Below are positions 22,917 to 34,640 of a DNA stretch of 64,000 bases, one piece after another. Location of the stretch: positions 617,501-681,500 of the forward strand of contig JAGFBZ010000938.1 in NCBI GenBank assembly GCA_018398805.1. Reading direction: 5' to 3'. Below the pieces are notes generated by a model. That model was given only the letters and a program-made list of their open reading frames with translations. It did not search any database and was not told the DNA's origin. The stretch's first letter is position 1, and each line of letters opens with the position of its first letter. The stretch comes from Hirundichthys speculiger. Lineage: Eukaryota > Chordata > Actinopteri > Beloniformes > Exocoetidae. The position numbers were made by a program, and so were the translations under genes.

Positions 22917-25900
22917 GTGCTGGGTAACTGGGTAACTGTGCTGGGTAACTGGGTAACTGTGCTGGGTAACTGGGTAACTGTGCTGGGTAACTGGGTAACT
23001 GGGTAACTGTGGTGGGTAACTGGGTAACTGTGCTGGGTAACTGGGTAACTGGGTAACTGTGGGTGGGTAACTGGGTAACTGGGTACTGGGGTAACTGGGT
23101 AACTGTGGTGGGTAACTGGGTAACTGTGGTGGGTAACTGGGTAACTGTGGTGGGTAACTGGGTAACTGTGCTGGGTAACTGGGTAACTGGGTAACTGTGG
23201 TGGGTAACTGGGTAACTGTGGTGGGTAACTGGGTAACTGTGGTGGGTAACTGGGTAACTGTGTGGGTAACTGGGTAACTGTGTGGGTAACTGGGTAACTG
23301 TGGTGGGTAACTGGGTAACTGTGGTGGGTAACTGTGGTGGGTAACTGGGTAACTGTGGTGGGTAACTGGGTAACTGTGGTGGGTAACTGGGTAACTGTGG
23401 TGGTAACTGTGGTGGTGGGTAACTGGGTAACTGTGGTGGGTAACTGGGTAACTGGGTAACTGTGGTGGGTAACTGGGTAACTGTGGTGGGTAACTGGGTA
23501 ACTGGGTGGGTAACTGGGTAACTGTGGTGGGTAACTGTAACTGGTACTGGGTACGGGTGGGTACTGGGTAACTGGGTAACTGGTGGGTAAACTGGGTGGG
23601 TAACTGGGTAACTGTGTGGGTAACTGTGGTGGGTAACTGGTAACTGTGGGGTAACTGGGTAACTGTGGGGGTAACTGTGGTGGGTAACTGGGTAACTGTG
23701 GTGGGTGGGTAACTGGGTAACTGGGTAACTGGGTAACTGGGTAACTGTGGTGGGTAACTGGGTAACTGTGGTGGGTAACTGGGTAACTGGGTAACTGTGG
23801 TGGGTAACTGGGTAACTGTGGTGGGTAACTGGGTAACTGTGGTGGGTAACTGTGGTGGGTAACTGTAACTGGGTAACTGGGTAACTGTGGTGGGTAACTG
23901 GGTAACTGAACTGGGTAACTGTGGTGGGTAACTGGGTAACTGTGGTGGGTAACTGGGTAACTGTGGTGGGTAAACTGTGGTGGGTGGTAACTGGGTAACT
24001 GGTGGGTAACTGGGTAACTGTGGTGGGTAACTGTGGTGGGTAACTGGGTAACTGTGGTGGGTAACTGGGTAACTGTGGTGGGTAACTGGGTAACTGTGGT
24101 GGGTAACTGGGTAACTGTGGTGGGTAACTGTGGTGGGTAACTGGGTAACTGTGGTGGGTAACTGGTAACTGTGGGTGGGTAACTGGGTAACTGTGGTGGG
24201 TAACTGGGTAACTGTGGTGGGTAACTGGTAACTGGGTGTGGGACTGGGTAACTGGGTAACTGGGTGGGTAAATGGGTAACTGTGGGTAACTGGGTAACTG
24301 TGGTGGGTAACTGGGTAACTGTGGTGGGTAACTGTGGTGGGTAACTGGGTAACTGTGGTGGGTAACTGGGTAACTGTGGTGGGTAACTGGGTAACTGTGG
24401 TGGGTAACTGTGGTGGGTAACTGGGTAACTGTGGTGGGTAACTGGGTAACTGTGGTGGGTAACTGTGGTGGGTAACTGTGGTGGGTAACTGGGTAACTGT
24501 GCTGGGTAACTGTGGTGGGTAACTGGGTAACTGTGGTGGGTAACTGGGTAACTGTGCTGGGTAACTGGGTAACTGTGGTGGGTAACTGGGTAACTGTGGT
24601 GGGTAACTGGGTAACTGGGTAACTGTGGTGGGTAACTGGGGTAACTGGGTAACTGGGTAACTGTGGTGGGTACTGGGTAAACTGTGGTGGGTAACTGGGG
24701 GTAACTGTGCTGGGTAACTGGGTAACTGGGTAACTGTGGTAACTGTGTGGATAACTGTGGTGGGTAACTGGGTAACTGTGGTGGGTAACTGTGGGGGTAA
24801 CTGGGTAACTGGGTAACTGGTAACTGGGTAACTGTGGTGGGTAACTGGGTAACTGTGCTGGGTAACTGGGTAACTGTGGGGTAACTGGGTAACTGGTGGG
24901 TAAACTGTGGGTGGGTAACTGGGTAACTGTGGTGGGTAACTGTGGGTGGGTAACTGGGTAACTGTTGGGTGGGTAACTGGGTAACTGGGTAACTGGGTGG
25001 GTAAACTGTGGGTAACTGTGTGGGTAACTGTGGTGGGTAACTGGGTAACTGTGCTGTGGGGTAACTGGGTAACTGTGCTGGGTAACTGGGTAACTGTGGT
25101 GGGTAACTGGGGGGTAACTGTGGTGGGTAACTGGGTAACTGTGGTGGGTAACTGGGTAACTGTGGTGGGTAACTGGGTAACTGTGGTGGGTAACTGGGTA
25201 ACTGTGGTAACTGTGGTGGGTAACTGGGTAACTGGGTAACTGGGTAACTGTGGTGGGTAACTGGGTAACTGTGCTGGGTAACTGGGTAACTGTGGTGGGT
25301 AACTGTGGTGGGTAACTGGGTGGGTAACTGTGCTGGGTAACTGGGTAACTGTGCTGGGTAACTGGGTAACTGTGGTGGGTAACTGGGTAACTGGGTAACT
25401 GTGGTGGGTAACTGGGTGGGTAACTGTGGTGGGTAACTGGGGTAACTGGTGGTGGGGGTAACTGGGTAACTGGTTAACTGGTGGGTAACTGTGGTGGGTA
25501 CTGGGTAACTGTGGTGGGTAACTGGGTAACTGTGCTGGGTAACTGGGTAACTGTGGTGGTAACTGGTAAACTGGGTAACTGTGCTGGGTAACTGGGTGGG
25601 TAACTGGGTAACTGTGTGGGTAACTGGGTAACTGGTGGTAAACTGGGTAACTGGTGGGTAACTGTGGTGGGTAACTGGGTAACTGTGGTGGGTAACTGGG
25701 TAACTGTGGTGGGTAACTGGGTAACTGTGCTGGGTAACTGTGGTGGGTAACTGGGTAACTGTGCTGGGTAACTGGGTAACTGGTGGGTAACTGTGGTGGG
25801 TAACTGTGGTGGGTAACTGGGTAACTGTGGTGGTTAACTGGGTAACTGTGGTGGGTTAACTGGGGGTAACTGTGGTAACTGGGTAACTGTGGTGGGTAAC

Positions 25901-26800
25901 TGGGTAACTGTGCTGGGTAACTGGGGGGTAACTGGGTAACTGGGTAACTGTGGGTGGGTAACTGTGGTAACTGTGGTGGGTAACTGGGTAATGTGTGGTG
26001 GGTAACTGGGTAAACTGTGCTGGGTAACTGTGGTGGGTAACTGGGTAACTGTGGTGGGTAACTGGGTAACTGTGGGTAACTGTGGTGGGTAACTGGGTAA
26101 CTGTGCTGGGTAACTGGGTAACTGTGGTGGGTAACTGGTAACTGGGTGGGTAACTGGTAACTGGGTGGTGGTAACTGGTTAACTGGGTAACTGTTGGTGG
26201 GTAACTGTGGTAAACTGTGGTGGGTAACTGGGTACTGGGTAAAACTGGGTGTGTGGGTAACTGGGGAAACTGGGTAACTGGGTAACTGTGGTGGGTAACT
26301 GGTAACTGGTGGGTAACTGGGTAACTGTGGTGGGTAACTGGGTAACTGTGCTGGGTAACTGTGGTGGGTAACTGGGTAACTGGGTAACTGGTGGGTAACT
26401 GGGTAACTGTGCTGGGTAACTGTGGTGGGTAACTGGGTAACTGGGTAACTGTGGTGGTTAACTGGGTAACTGGGTAACTGGGGTAACTGGGTAACTGGTA
26501 ACTGGGTAACTGGGTAACTGTGGTGGGTAACTGGGGTAACTGTGGTGGGGTAACTGGGTAACTGTGGGTAACTGGGGTAACTGGGTAACTGGGTAACTGT
26601 GGTGGGTAACTGGGTAACTGTGGTGGGTAACTGGGTGGTGGGGGTAACTGGGTAACTGTGTGGGTAACTGGGTAACTGTGGTAACTGGGTGGTAACTGTG
26701 GTGGGTAACTGGGTAACTGTGGTGGGTAACTGTGGTGGGTAACTGGGTAACTGTGGTGGGTAACTGTGGTGGGTAACTGGGTAACTGTGCTGGGTAACTG
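22917..26800 (+). repeat. 3.9-kb G-rich minisatellite
   Basis: The array is built from GGGTAACT (8 bp) and short spacers GTGGT or GTGCT, most often as a 21-bp composite GGGTAACT-GGGTAACT-GTGGT. Copy number of the 8-mer varies from one to five between spacers, and single-base insertions and losses are frequent, more so in the second half. The + strand is rich in G with regular G3 tracts. The open frame at 24997-25239 is a by-product. The array is in the sense strand of the lrp8 LA3-LA4 intron. Confidence 0.98.
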
Positions 26801-27688
26801 CTGCGGTTATTCAGACAGATGTGGTGTTTGTGTGCTCTGTTGCGGTTATTCAGCTCTGTTGCGGTATTCAGACAGATGTGGTGTTTGTGTGCTCTGCTGC
26901 GGTTATTCAGACAGATGTGGTGTTTGTGGTGCTTGCTGCGTTTATTCAGACAGATTGTGGTGTTTGTGTGCTCTGTTGCGGTTATTCAGACAGATGTGGT
27001 GGTTGTGTGTGCTCTGCTGCGGTTATTCAGACAGATGCGTTGCGGTTATTCAGACAGATGTGGTGTTTGTGTGCTCTGTTGCGGTTATTCAGACAGATGT
27101 GGGTTTTTGTGTGTGCTCTGCTGCGGTTTATTCAGACAGATGTGGTGTTTTTGGTGCTCTGCTGCGGTTATTCAGACAGATGTGGTGTTTTTGGTGCTCT
27201 GCTGCGGTTATTCAGACAGATGTGGTGTTTTTGGTGCTCTGCTGCGGTTATTCAGTAAATGAATGTGGTGTTTGTGTGCTCTGCTGCAGTTATTCAGACA
27301 GATGTGGTGTTTGTGTGCTCTGTTGCGGTTATTCAGACAGATGTGGTGTTTGTGTGCTCTGCTGCGGTTATTCAGACAGATGTGGTGTTTGTGTGCTCTG
27401 TTGCGGTTATTCAGACAGATGTGGCGTTTGTGTGCTCTGTTGCGGTTATTCAGACAGATGTGGTGTTTGTGTGCTCTGTTGCGGTTATTCAGACAGATGT
27501 GGTGTTTGTGTGCTCTGCTGCGGTTATTCAGACAGATGTGGTGTTTGTGTGCTCTGCTGCGGTTATTCAGACAGATGTGGTGTTTGTGTGCTCTGCTGCG
27601 GTTATTCAGACAGATGTGGTGTTTGTGTGCTCTGCTGCGGTTATTCAGACAGATGTGGTGTTTGTGTGCTCTGCTGCGGTTATTCAGA
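26801..27688 (+). repeat. 39-bp minisatellite, about 22 copies
   Basis: It abuts the G-rich array with no unique spacer. The unit reads GCGGTTATTCAGACAGATGT then GGTGTTTGTGTGCTCTGCT. Early copies are irregular; the last ten or so are nearly identical. As 39 is a multiple of 3, each frame repeats a fixed 13-residue word (for example VAVIQTDVVFVCS), giving an apparent 342-codon ORF. That ORF has no start context, splice support or domain and is not a gene. Confidence 0.97.
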
Positions 27689-30288
27689 AAATGAATGTGT
27701 GGGTTTTTGTTGCGTTGTTGGATGCAGCCTCTCTATCCAGAGCCTCAGCAGCTCAGCAGCCGGAGGTAAAGCAGTGATTTTGGACACTTGCTGAGGCTGA
27801 AATCTGGTGATTTCAACTGGGTAATGGATGAAGTGATGGACAGTCCTTCATTTCTTTTTCCAGTCAGATACTCATGAGCCCTCTGCTCAGTTTTACTGAG
27901 GCAGACCTTTTTAGAAATACTGTTGTAGTGTGGTATTTTGGGCTCACCATGGGTGTGTATTATGTTGTGTAATATATATTACTTAGCAGTTGTTTGACGA
28001 CTGCAGGCTTTATCACCATCATCGTAAAGTTAGCATCAAATCTTTATCATTTGTTTCCTCACTCTTCCTGTTTTGTTGGTGATCTCATATTTTCAGTCTC
28101 TCAAACCCTCTAAAACTCGTATCATGTCGTGTTTAAAGCTCTAATGTAACGGGCACGTTCAGGTTGGTGGTTGTGGATGTAACAGTCCAGGTATTTAAAA
28201 GTCTAGACCTCAAATATAAGATGGCCCAACTTTTTAACATGTCTTCAAAGTGGAAAACCCTCATCTCCTGTTTGGATCAATATGAAATTTCATGTGAAAG
28301 TTGATGTGCAGTTATTATTGCATTTAAGGCCTGGAATGTATTTTAAGAAAAAAAACAAAAGTACTACTGTAAAGCTTGTTCTATTTTCTTTTAATGTCAT
28401 CATTGTCTCTTAGAACACTTTTTAGATATTCTGGTATTGAAGGTACCATGACATGGTGGTTTTCCAGTTTTACTCTTTTTTTTTTGTCCCATCCTTATGG
28501 CGGTTATCATTTTTGTATTTTTGTATTTTTCATGTGAAAATTCTTCTCTACTGGGGACAGGTAGAGGGGGACAGGTGTATTGGGGGACAGGTGACCTTAT
28601 GTGCCTGCAGGCAGGCCCAGTACTCTTCTTCCTAAACCATGTGTGCAGAATGTGGTTCAACATTGTCTTCTTTGGTCTGGAGTACCACAGCATCCATTTA
28701 TCCCAAAAAGGATTAGACTTGTTTTTTTTGCACAGTTAAGTTTTAAGTGGTAATTGTTAAAGTAAAGGATGGAGTCCTGGAAAGTGTCGATGGACTCTCA
28801 TTGACTTGAATGGCAGCGATCCAAAGCAGATTCTCTGGCCGTTCTGTCTCATATGGACCTTGAGCTTAACTTTGTAATATAGTGCTTGATAAAGTTTCTC
28901 AAAGTAATCCCCTGCTCATGTGGTTATCAGCGGTTGATAAAACATGGATATTGATGGAATTATTTGTTTAACACATCAAAGATCATGGATATCCATCTTA
29001 GGCTCTCTCCCTTGCCTTTTATGCACTGAATTATTAAAATAAATGTTTTTTAAACCTTCCTGCCCCATTCCACCTTTTAAACACCTTGTAGGCCTAAAAT
29101 GAAAGAATTCATGCATTTAAAGATGCATTTAATTTTGGAATAAACCATCAAATGTTTAGACTTTTCTGGTGATGAAGGGGAGGTTTCTGTTTCTCCATAT
29201 TGTAATCTTCCCACTGCTGAGGCTTCAGAACCAATGATAAAACCTCACACACAGCCAATGACAAAACTCACCCATCTAAGCCCCCCCCCCCCCCCCCCCC
29301 CACCAGGCCCCTGTAGGGACTATCCTTGCCCTACTTCTGAGGAACAGGGAAGAATCAGCTTCTTCTTCTTTTCTTGTTCCTTTGCCTCCATGCATCCCCT
29401 CACTGTTCTATGTTAATGATGTTGTTCATGTCTGGCACCTGCTGGTCCTCAGTTGGGTGCGTGTTGACTTTGTGTCTGCCTTTTTATGTGTATTTATTAA
29501 GAGCACAACCCACAACACTTTATTAATAGATGAATTCAAATGTAAACCACACGCAGTAAATTATTTTCTTGAATATATGTCAGCCCTCTCTTTTGTGAAA
29601 TACACCTGGGTGAAGGATTTGTGATATAGGGTTTAATACGTAAGCAATCCCCAGTGATTCCCAGACCTCCTGCACTCATGAGCGAGCAGTCGTGCTTCTA
29701 TTGACTTTCCATCTAATGCCTCCTTAGCTTCGATAGCTTTTCGCTGTGCAGTTCATTGAGACGCAGTCTAGCCTGGACTAATCCTCCTTTCGTTCTAATG
29801 TCTGTATTGATGTGGAAGTCTTAAGCCTCTCCGTGGTGACAAGAGGGCAGGCAGCAGGCTGTCGCCCACCGAGGCAAAGGCTAGAATCTATCCAGGGCTA
29901 AACAGCGCTTAGCATGATCAGTTCAGTCACAGTGGCTGATAGCATCAATATTTGGCTCTATTGAGTAGTGTTCAAGGCAGTTTCTATGAAAACTGACTGG
30001 GTCCAATGTCAGCCTGAAGAATGATGTCTAAACTAAGGGCAAGAAGCTTTTTAAGTGTTATCTCACTGCAGATCACGTCTGCTATCAAGTATTGGTTGTT
30101 CACTCTTGATTTCAATCAATGATGTCCATGTTAAGCATACTTATAATTCAACATTAATGTCTTACACTGCAAAAATTGCGATATTATTGGAAATTCTCTT
30201 TATTGCCACTATTTGTCATAATTTTTTCAAAATGTCCTATTTTGTATGCCTTAGCGCTACACCGAGGAGTAGTTTTATGTTAAAACTA
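27689..30288. other. Intronic, no gene recognised
   Basis: A three-fold GGGGGACAGGTG-like motif lies near 28555-28592, and a run of about 20 C at 29281-29301. No exon or transposon could be defined. Confidence 0.5.
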
Positions 30289-30490
30289 GGGCTGGGCAAT
30301 TTAACACGTTATTATCGCGTTAACTCATTAATTTATTAACGGCGACATTTATTTTATCGTGCATTAAAGCTCATGTTGCTCACATGCTTTTGTTTTGAAA
30401 AGTCTGTTACTGGCTGCAGAAGAAAGAATTAGCAAGTAAACATGCAGAAAAGCTAAAATGGACTTGGAGAGCAGTAAAGATCTGTGTATT
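30289..30490 (+). mobile_element. Probable end of a hAT-like element
   Basis: TAGGGCTGGGCAATTTAACA followed by TTATCGCGTTAACTC is the well-known left end of a teleost hAT-like family (compare 45815). No matching right end was found, so it is a fragment and the right border is arbitrary. Confidence 0.5.
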
Positions 30491-31499
30491 TCACAGTTCA
30501 GGTATTGTACATATAATATTGTACATAATATTAACAATTCAGTCTAAAAAAATAAAACAAAACAAAACTTTTGAGCCCCTTTCTTCAAGACGATCGCGTC
30601 ATTCCTCCATTTCACATCAGATCTGCTCCATGTGTTCACTGTCATGCTCTTACTGGTTACTTCAGTGCGGCTCCATCTAGTGGCACAGATGTGTAATGAC
30701 AACAGAAAGTCTCGTCCTCAATTATAAAACGACCCCCATTTTTGAGAATATGACTTCTAGATTAAAATATCGTCCTATATTTGGGCCAATATGGTAGTCT
30801 GATCAAGGACTTATTCAACTGCAGATGGGTATCCTGCAATGCTCGGAAAAGAGCGTCAGAATATTCTCTGAAACCGGACAATTAAATATTAAAAACAAAC
30901 TCAGTCCTGTGGCCCAATTTTTCATTTTGTGTTTTGATCCAAGTCTTAAATTGAAATATAAAAAAACAGGCATTTTTTATTTTTTATTTTTTTGTGTAAT
31001 TTTTGATTGACAATTGAAAATGGAAATAATGAATGATACGATTGGTAAAGTTACAGAACTTTAACATGGACATTTTCATTTTAAAGTTCTCCCAGATGGA
31101 GGATTCGACAGAAACAAGGTCATTTGTAAGAACTGACAAGTTGAACTCCCCGTTAAAAGTTTCTGCTGTTACCTCAGAAATTGCTTGTTTTAATCTTATG
31201 ATTGTGGCTTAGGATTTTGTTGGTCGACTTTTTTTTTTGATTTTTCAGAAAAAAAACAGGATTAATGCCCTGGTAGTGGCAATAAGCTTTATTTTATTTG
31301 ACATTTTTTAAGATGAGATTTACACTAATTACATGATCTCATTTAAGATGAGATTTACACTAACAAGACAATATTTTTTGTACAAATTGCCCTTTACTGA
31401 ATTAAATGGTTGTTCAATGAATCAGATTAATTGGCTTGACTGAGTTTCACATGTCTTCACTTATAACTTAGTAACCTTTACTTTCTAAAAAAGCACCGC
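30491..31499. other. Intronic, no gene recognised
   Basis: AT-rich sequence; part could belong to the hAT-like element on the left. Confidence 0.4.
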
Positions 31500-31855
31500 T
31501 CTCAGCAACCCCCCTCCTAATGGACAATATGACTCAGTACTATTGTGTGCAATATACATACATTCATCGACATGTGCAATATATACAGTATATACATACT
31601 CATTGACGTGCAATAACTACTCAGGTGTAATAATCACTACCAACATATCTTTGTAAATCCGTCAGATTTATTATTTATTATTTATTATATATTCTCTATT
31701 GTAGTTATTGTTGTTTTTATTATTGTTTTATCCAATTTTTATTGTTGTCCTTTTTCTCTTTTCTATTGCTATTCTCACTGCTGCTGTAACGATGTAAATT
31801 TCCCCATTGTGGGACAAATAAAGGATTATCTTATCTTATCTAATCTTATCTTAAA
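31500..31855 (+). mobile_element. 3' end of a LINE (Rex1/L2-like)
   Basis: It ends AATTTCCCCATTGTGGGACA, then AATAAAGGATTATC and repeats of TTATC. This is the common 3' tail of teleost Rex1/L2-like LINEs. Only untranslated sequence remains. The left border is approximate. Confidence 0.65.
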
Positions 31856-32884
31856 ATTCATTTAAATTGAAGGTCATCTCGTACATTACTAAGCACAATG
31901 CCAAAAGTTGTTTGCCAAATTGCCTAAAATGTGTATGCGTTGGATCCACTGCATCCATGAAAAAAAAGGATTTTTTTTAAAACTTAAAGCCCTGTACACT
32001 AATGACAACTAAAAGTGCAGATTCAGTTAGATGTTCGACAAAGGAGACTTGATATGAAAAAAATGAATCAATAGATAAGGAGAGATAAGTTAAAATACAG
32101 TCTAATTGAACTATTCATAGTCGAATACCAACTCTGAGTAAACGCAAAAGAGGAGATTGAAACCTCTTTTCAGTCAATTAACTGATGCAATGACTTCAGT
32201 GTCAAAAACACAGAAGGCTTTAATAGCAAGAAACTGTTTTCATGTACAGCTTTCATGTAACATGAAGTGAGAGGGGGGAGGAGAAGTGGAAATAGGCAGT
32301 TGATTTGAGTATGTGTCAGACTGTCTGGGCATTGCATTTTATGTTAGTTACTGGCTCTGAAAAAGCTGGAGGACTGACTTCAAAGCAAAATGAAGAGGGA
32401 GAACATGAATGAATGAATGACGAAGTGTAAAATCAGTCGTACAGGATTGAGACTGAAGTGGTCGCTAAACAACATGTTGCTTTTGTTGCTTTCTGATTCG
32501 GTTCATCTGGAAAACATCAACTCATATGACCACAAATATGAAGTGATGGTTAATTTATAACACTGAAGTCTAAACTGAACATATGAAACCCCTCCAGAAT
32601 CAGCGAGCCTCCCCCCATCTGCAACAGTGTCTGCCTCTGTCCTGTCAAAGGTTCAGTTTATTGAAAATACAGTGGCCCACTGGTGCAGTCATCATTGCTT
32701 TTCAACAACCCCCCTTTTTTTTTTTCACAGAAAGTTCAGAAAAGCTGTAGCCTATTGTTTAAATGATTTCAACACCACTTTCAGAGGATGTGGGTCTAAA
32801 TTGCTTAGTTAATTTAACAACAAAGCCAATAAAGACACAAATGAGACACAAGACAGCAGAATCACATGTGCATGTCTCTCTCTC
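31856..32884. other. Intronic, no gene recognised
   Basis: Nothing identified apart from short ATGA repeats near 32408. Confidence 0.5.
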
Positions 32885-32907
32885 TGTGTGTGTGTGTGTG
32901 TGTGTGG

Positions 32908-32947
<40 letters not shown>

Positions 32948-32970
32948 GATATATATCTATATATCTATAT

Positions 32971-33010
<40 letters not shown>
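32885..33010 (+). repeat. (TG)n then (TA)n microsatellite
   Basis: TG dinucleotides run to about 32940, followed by TA dinucleotides to 33010, where a MITE begins. Confidence 0.95.
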
Positions 33011-33400
33011 CTGGAAAAAAGGCCACTCAAAATAAGTTAAAAAAAAATTAATACAAGATATTTTTTGCTTGTAATAAGCAAAAAAATTGCCAATGAAACA
33101 AGTGAAAATTCGCTTAATAAGATTTCTTGAAATAAGACAATATATTTATCCTGACAAGATCTTGAAATTAGCTTAAAAATCTCATGACATGTCAAGTTTC
33201 ATCTGAGATATGACTCAAACAAGATGTTTTCAAAACTGTTTCACTTAACAAGATATTCAAGATGCACCGTCTAAAAACAGTTCCTATATCTCACTGAAAT
33301 GTTACTCTTTAGGGATGATGGTGGCTTATATTAAGTGTGATGAATATTTTGACTAGAAATTAGAAAAATATACTTGGTAAGATTTTGAGTTTTTGCAGTG
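33011..33400. mobile_element. MITE inserted in a TA microsatellite
   Basis: The left end reads TATACTGGAAAAAAGGCC then ACTCAAAATAAG. The right end in reverse complement reads TACACTGCAAAAACTCAAAA then TCTTACCAAG, an inverted match. (TA)n lies directly on both sides (to 33010, and again from 33401), so the element sits in the TA array and any target duplication is hidden. There is no coding content. Family is uncertain. Confidence 0.7.
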
Positions 33401-33419
33401 TATATATGATGTATGTATG

Positions 33420-33456
<37 letters not shown>

Positions 33457-33472
33457 ATATATATATATCATA
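33401..33472 (+). repeat. (TA)n microsatellite, right part
   Basis: TATG and TA repeats continue directly after the MITE. Confidence 0.9.
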
Positions 33473-34481
33473 TATTTCGTGGCCGTGCTCAAGCTTTACC
33501 GTGCTTCTCAGTGCATTGAAGTTAACATCACACGTTTATGCAACACAGATTCAGCTGGAACCTACAAGGACGGCTTCAGCACTCTGTTATCGTTGAAATT
33601 TACAGCTTGCCTAGCCCGCTGCTGACTGGAAAAGGTAAATCTCGCAGGGGGCATCCTGCTAATTGAGTCTTCCACATGTTGAATTATGGATTAAGTTGAA
33701 TCTAGCCCTCACCAGAGAACACTTTCATTGATCAACATTGCACTGAGCTGTAGTTTTAGAGGAGCTCCACGAGAAAGTTGAGCTGTGTCCTCAACCCTTA
33801 GCAACGTGGAGATTAATGTGCACTTACTGTATTCCCCTGCCATTTCCTTTGTGAAAGTCTGTCTTGGATCTGCAGGCACACATCAGGATTTGTGTTTTCT
33901 TTTCTTTTTATTTTTTTCTGCTTGTGTTTGCAGTAATTAATGTCAGGTTGAGCTCACTGCCTGGTCTGTGCACATAATGTTCCTGTGAGGTTGCATTTTA
34001 GCTTGTTCTCTTTATCAAGACCGGCACCCATTTACTTTGGAAGATGAATGAATGCATCTTATCGTAATGACACATTTATTCATTTAGGAACACATTTATT
34101 TCCCTCCTCTATTTATTTTCTTATTTTTTAGATCCAGATAAGGAGGTGTGGTTGTGTGACTGAGTCAGATGAAGCTGGAGTGGAATTCTAATGATAAGAT
34201 AAAGAGGATGCAGAGGGTAGGGTCAGACGATTCCACTTTTCTATAACACGACCCCCGAAGGGAAAAGCCGAAAGGAAAATAAGTAGTCCAGCATTATCCC
34301 GTACATACATGTTGATGTGTGAGTTTTTGAATGGAAGTCATTTGTCCTCAACGGTAAAAGAATCAACAAAAATGATCAGTTGATCAGGGTGAATGGGCCT
34401 TGACCAGATTTCAAATAGGTGGTCTCTGGTGATGGTGCTTGCCAGCCTTGTAGTTGGTCTACAAGCACTTGGGCATGTTAT
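33473..34481. other. Intronic, no gene recognised
   Basis: No exon, RNA gene or repeat family recognised. Confidence 0.5.
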
Positions 34482-34493
34482 GAATTATTATAA

Positions 34494-34560
<67 letters not shown>
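34482..34560 (+). repeat. (ATT)n microsatellite
   Basis: About 24 near-perfect ATT trinucleotides, just before a LINE tail. Confidence 0.95.
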
Positions 34561-34640
34561 GATGATGCGCTGGGTCTCTGTAAAGCGCCTAGAAACAGTT
34601 GACATTGTAACAGACGCTATACATTATTATTAGTAGTAAC
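34561..34640 (+). mobile_element. L2-type LINE/SINE 3' tail fragment
   Basis: GGGTCTCTGTAAAGCGCCTA followed by ACAGACGCTATACATTATTA matches the shared 3' tail of L2-like elements in fish. Only this stub is recognisable. Confidence 0.55.

Noticed and set aside
22917..27688. CRISPR-like regular repeats
   Set aside because: Units are head to tail without unique spacers, in a vertebrate gene intron; no cas genes.
26766..27794. 342-codon ORF with repeated cysteine-rich words
   Set aside because: Produced by the 39-bp tandem unit, a multiple of 3 without stops. All three forward frames are open.
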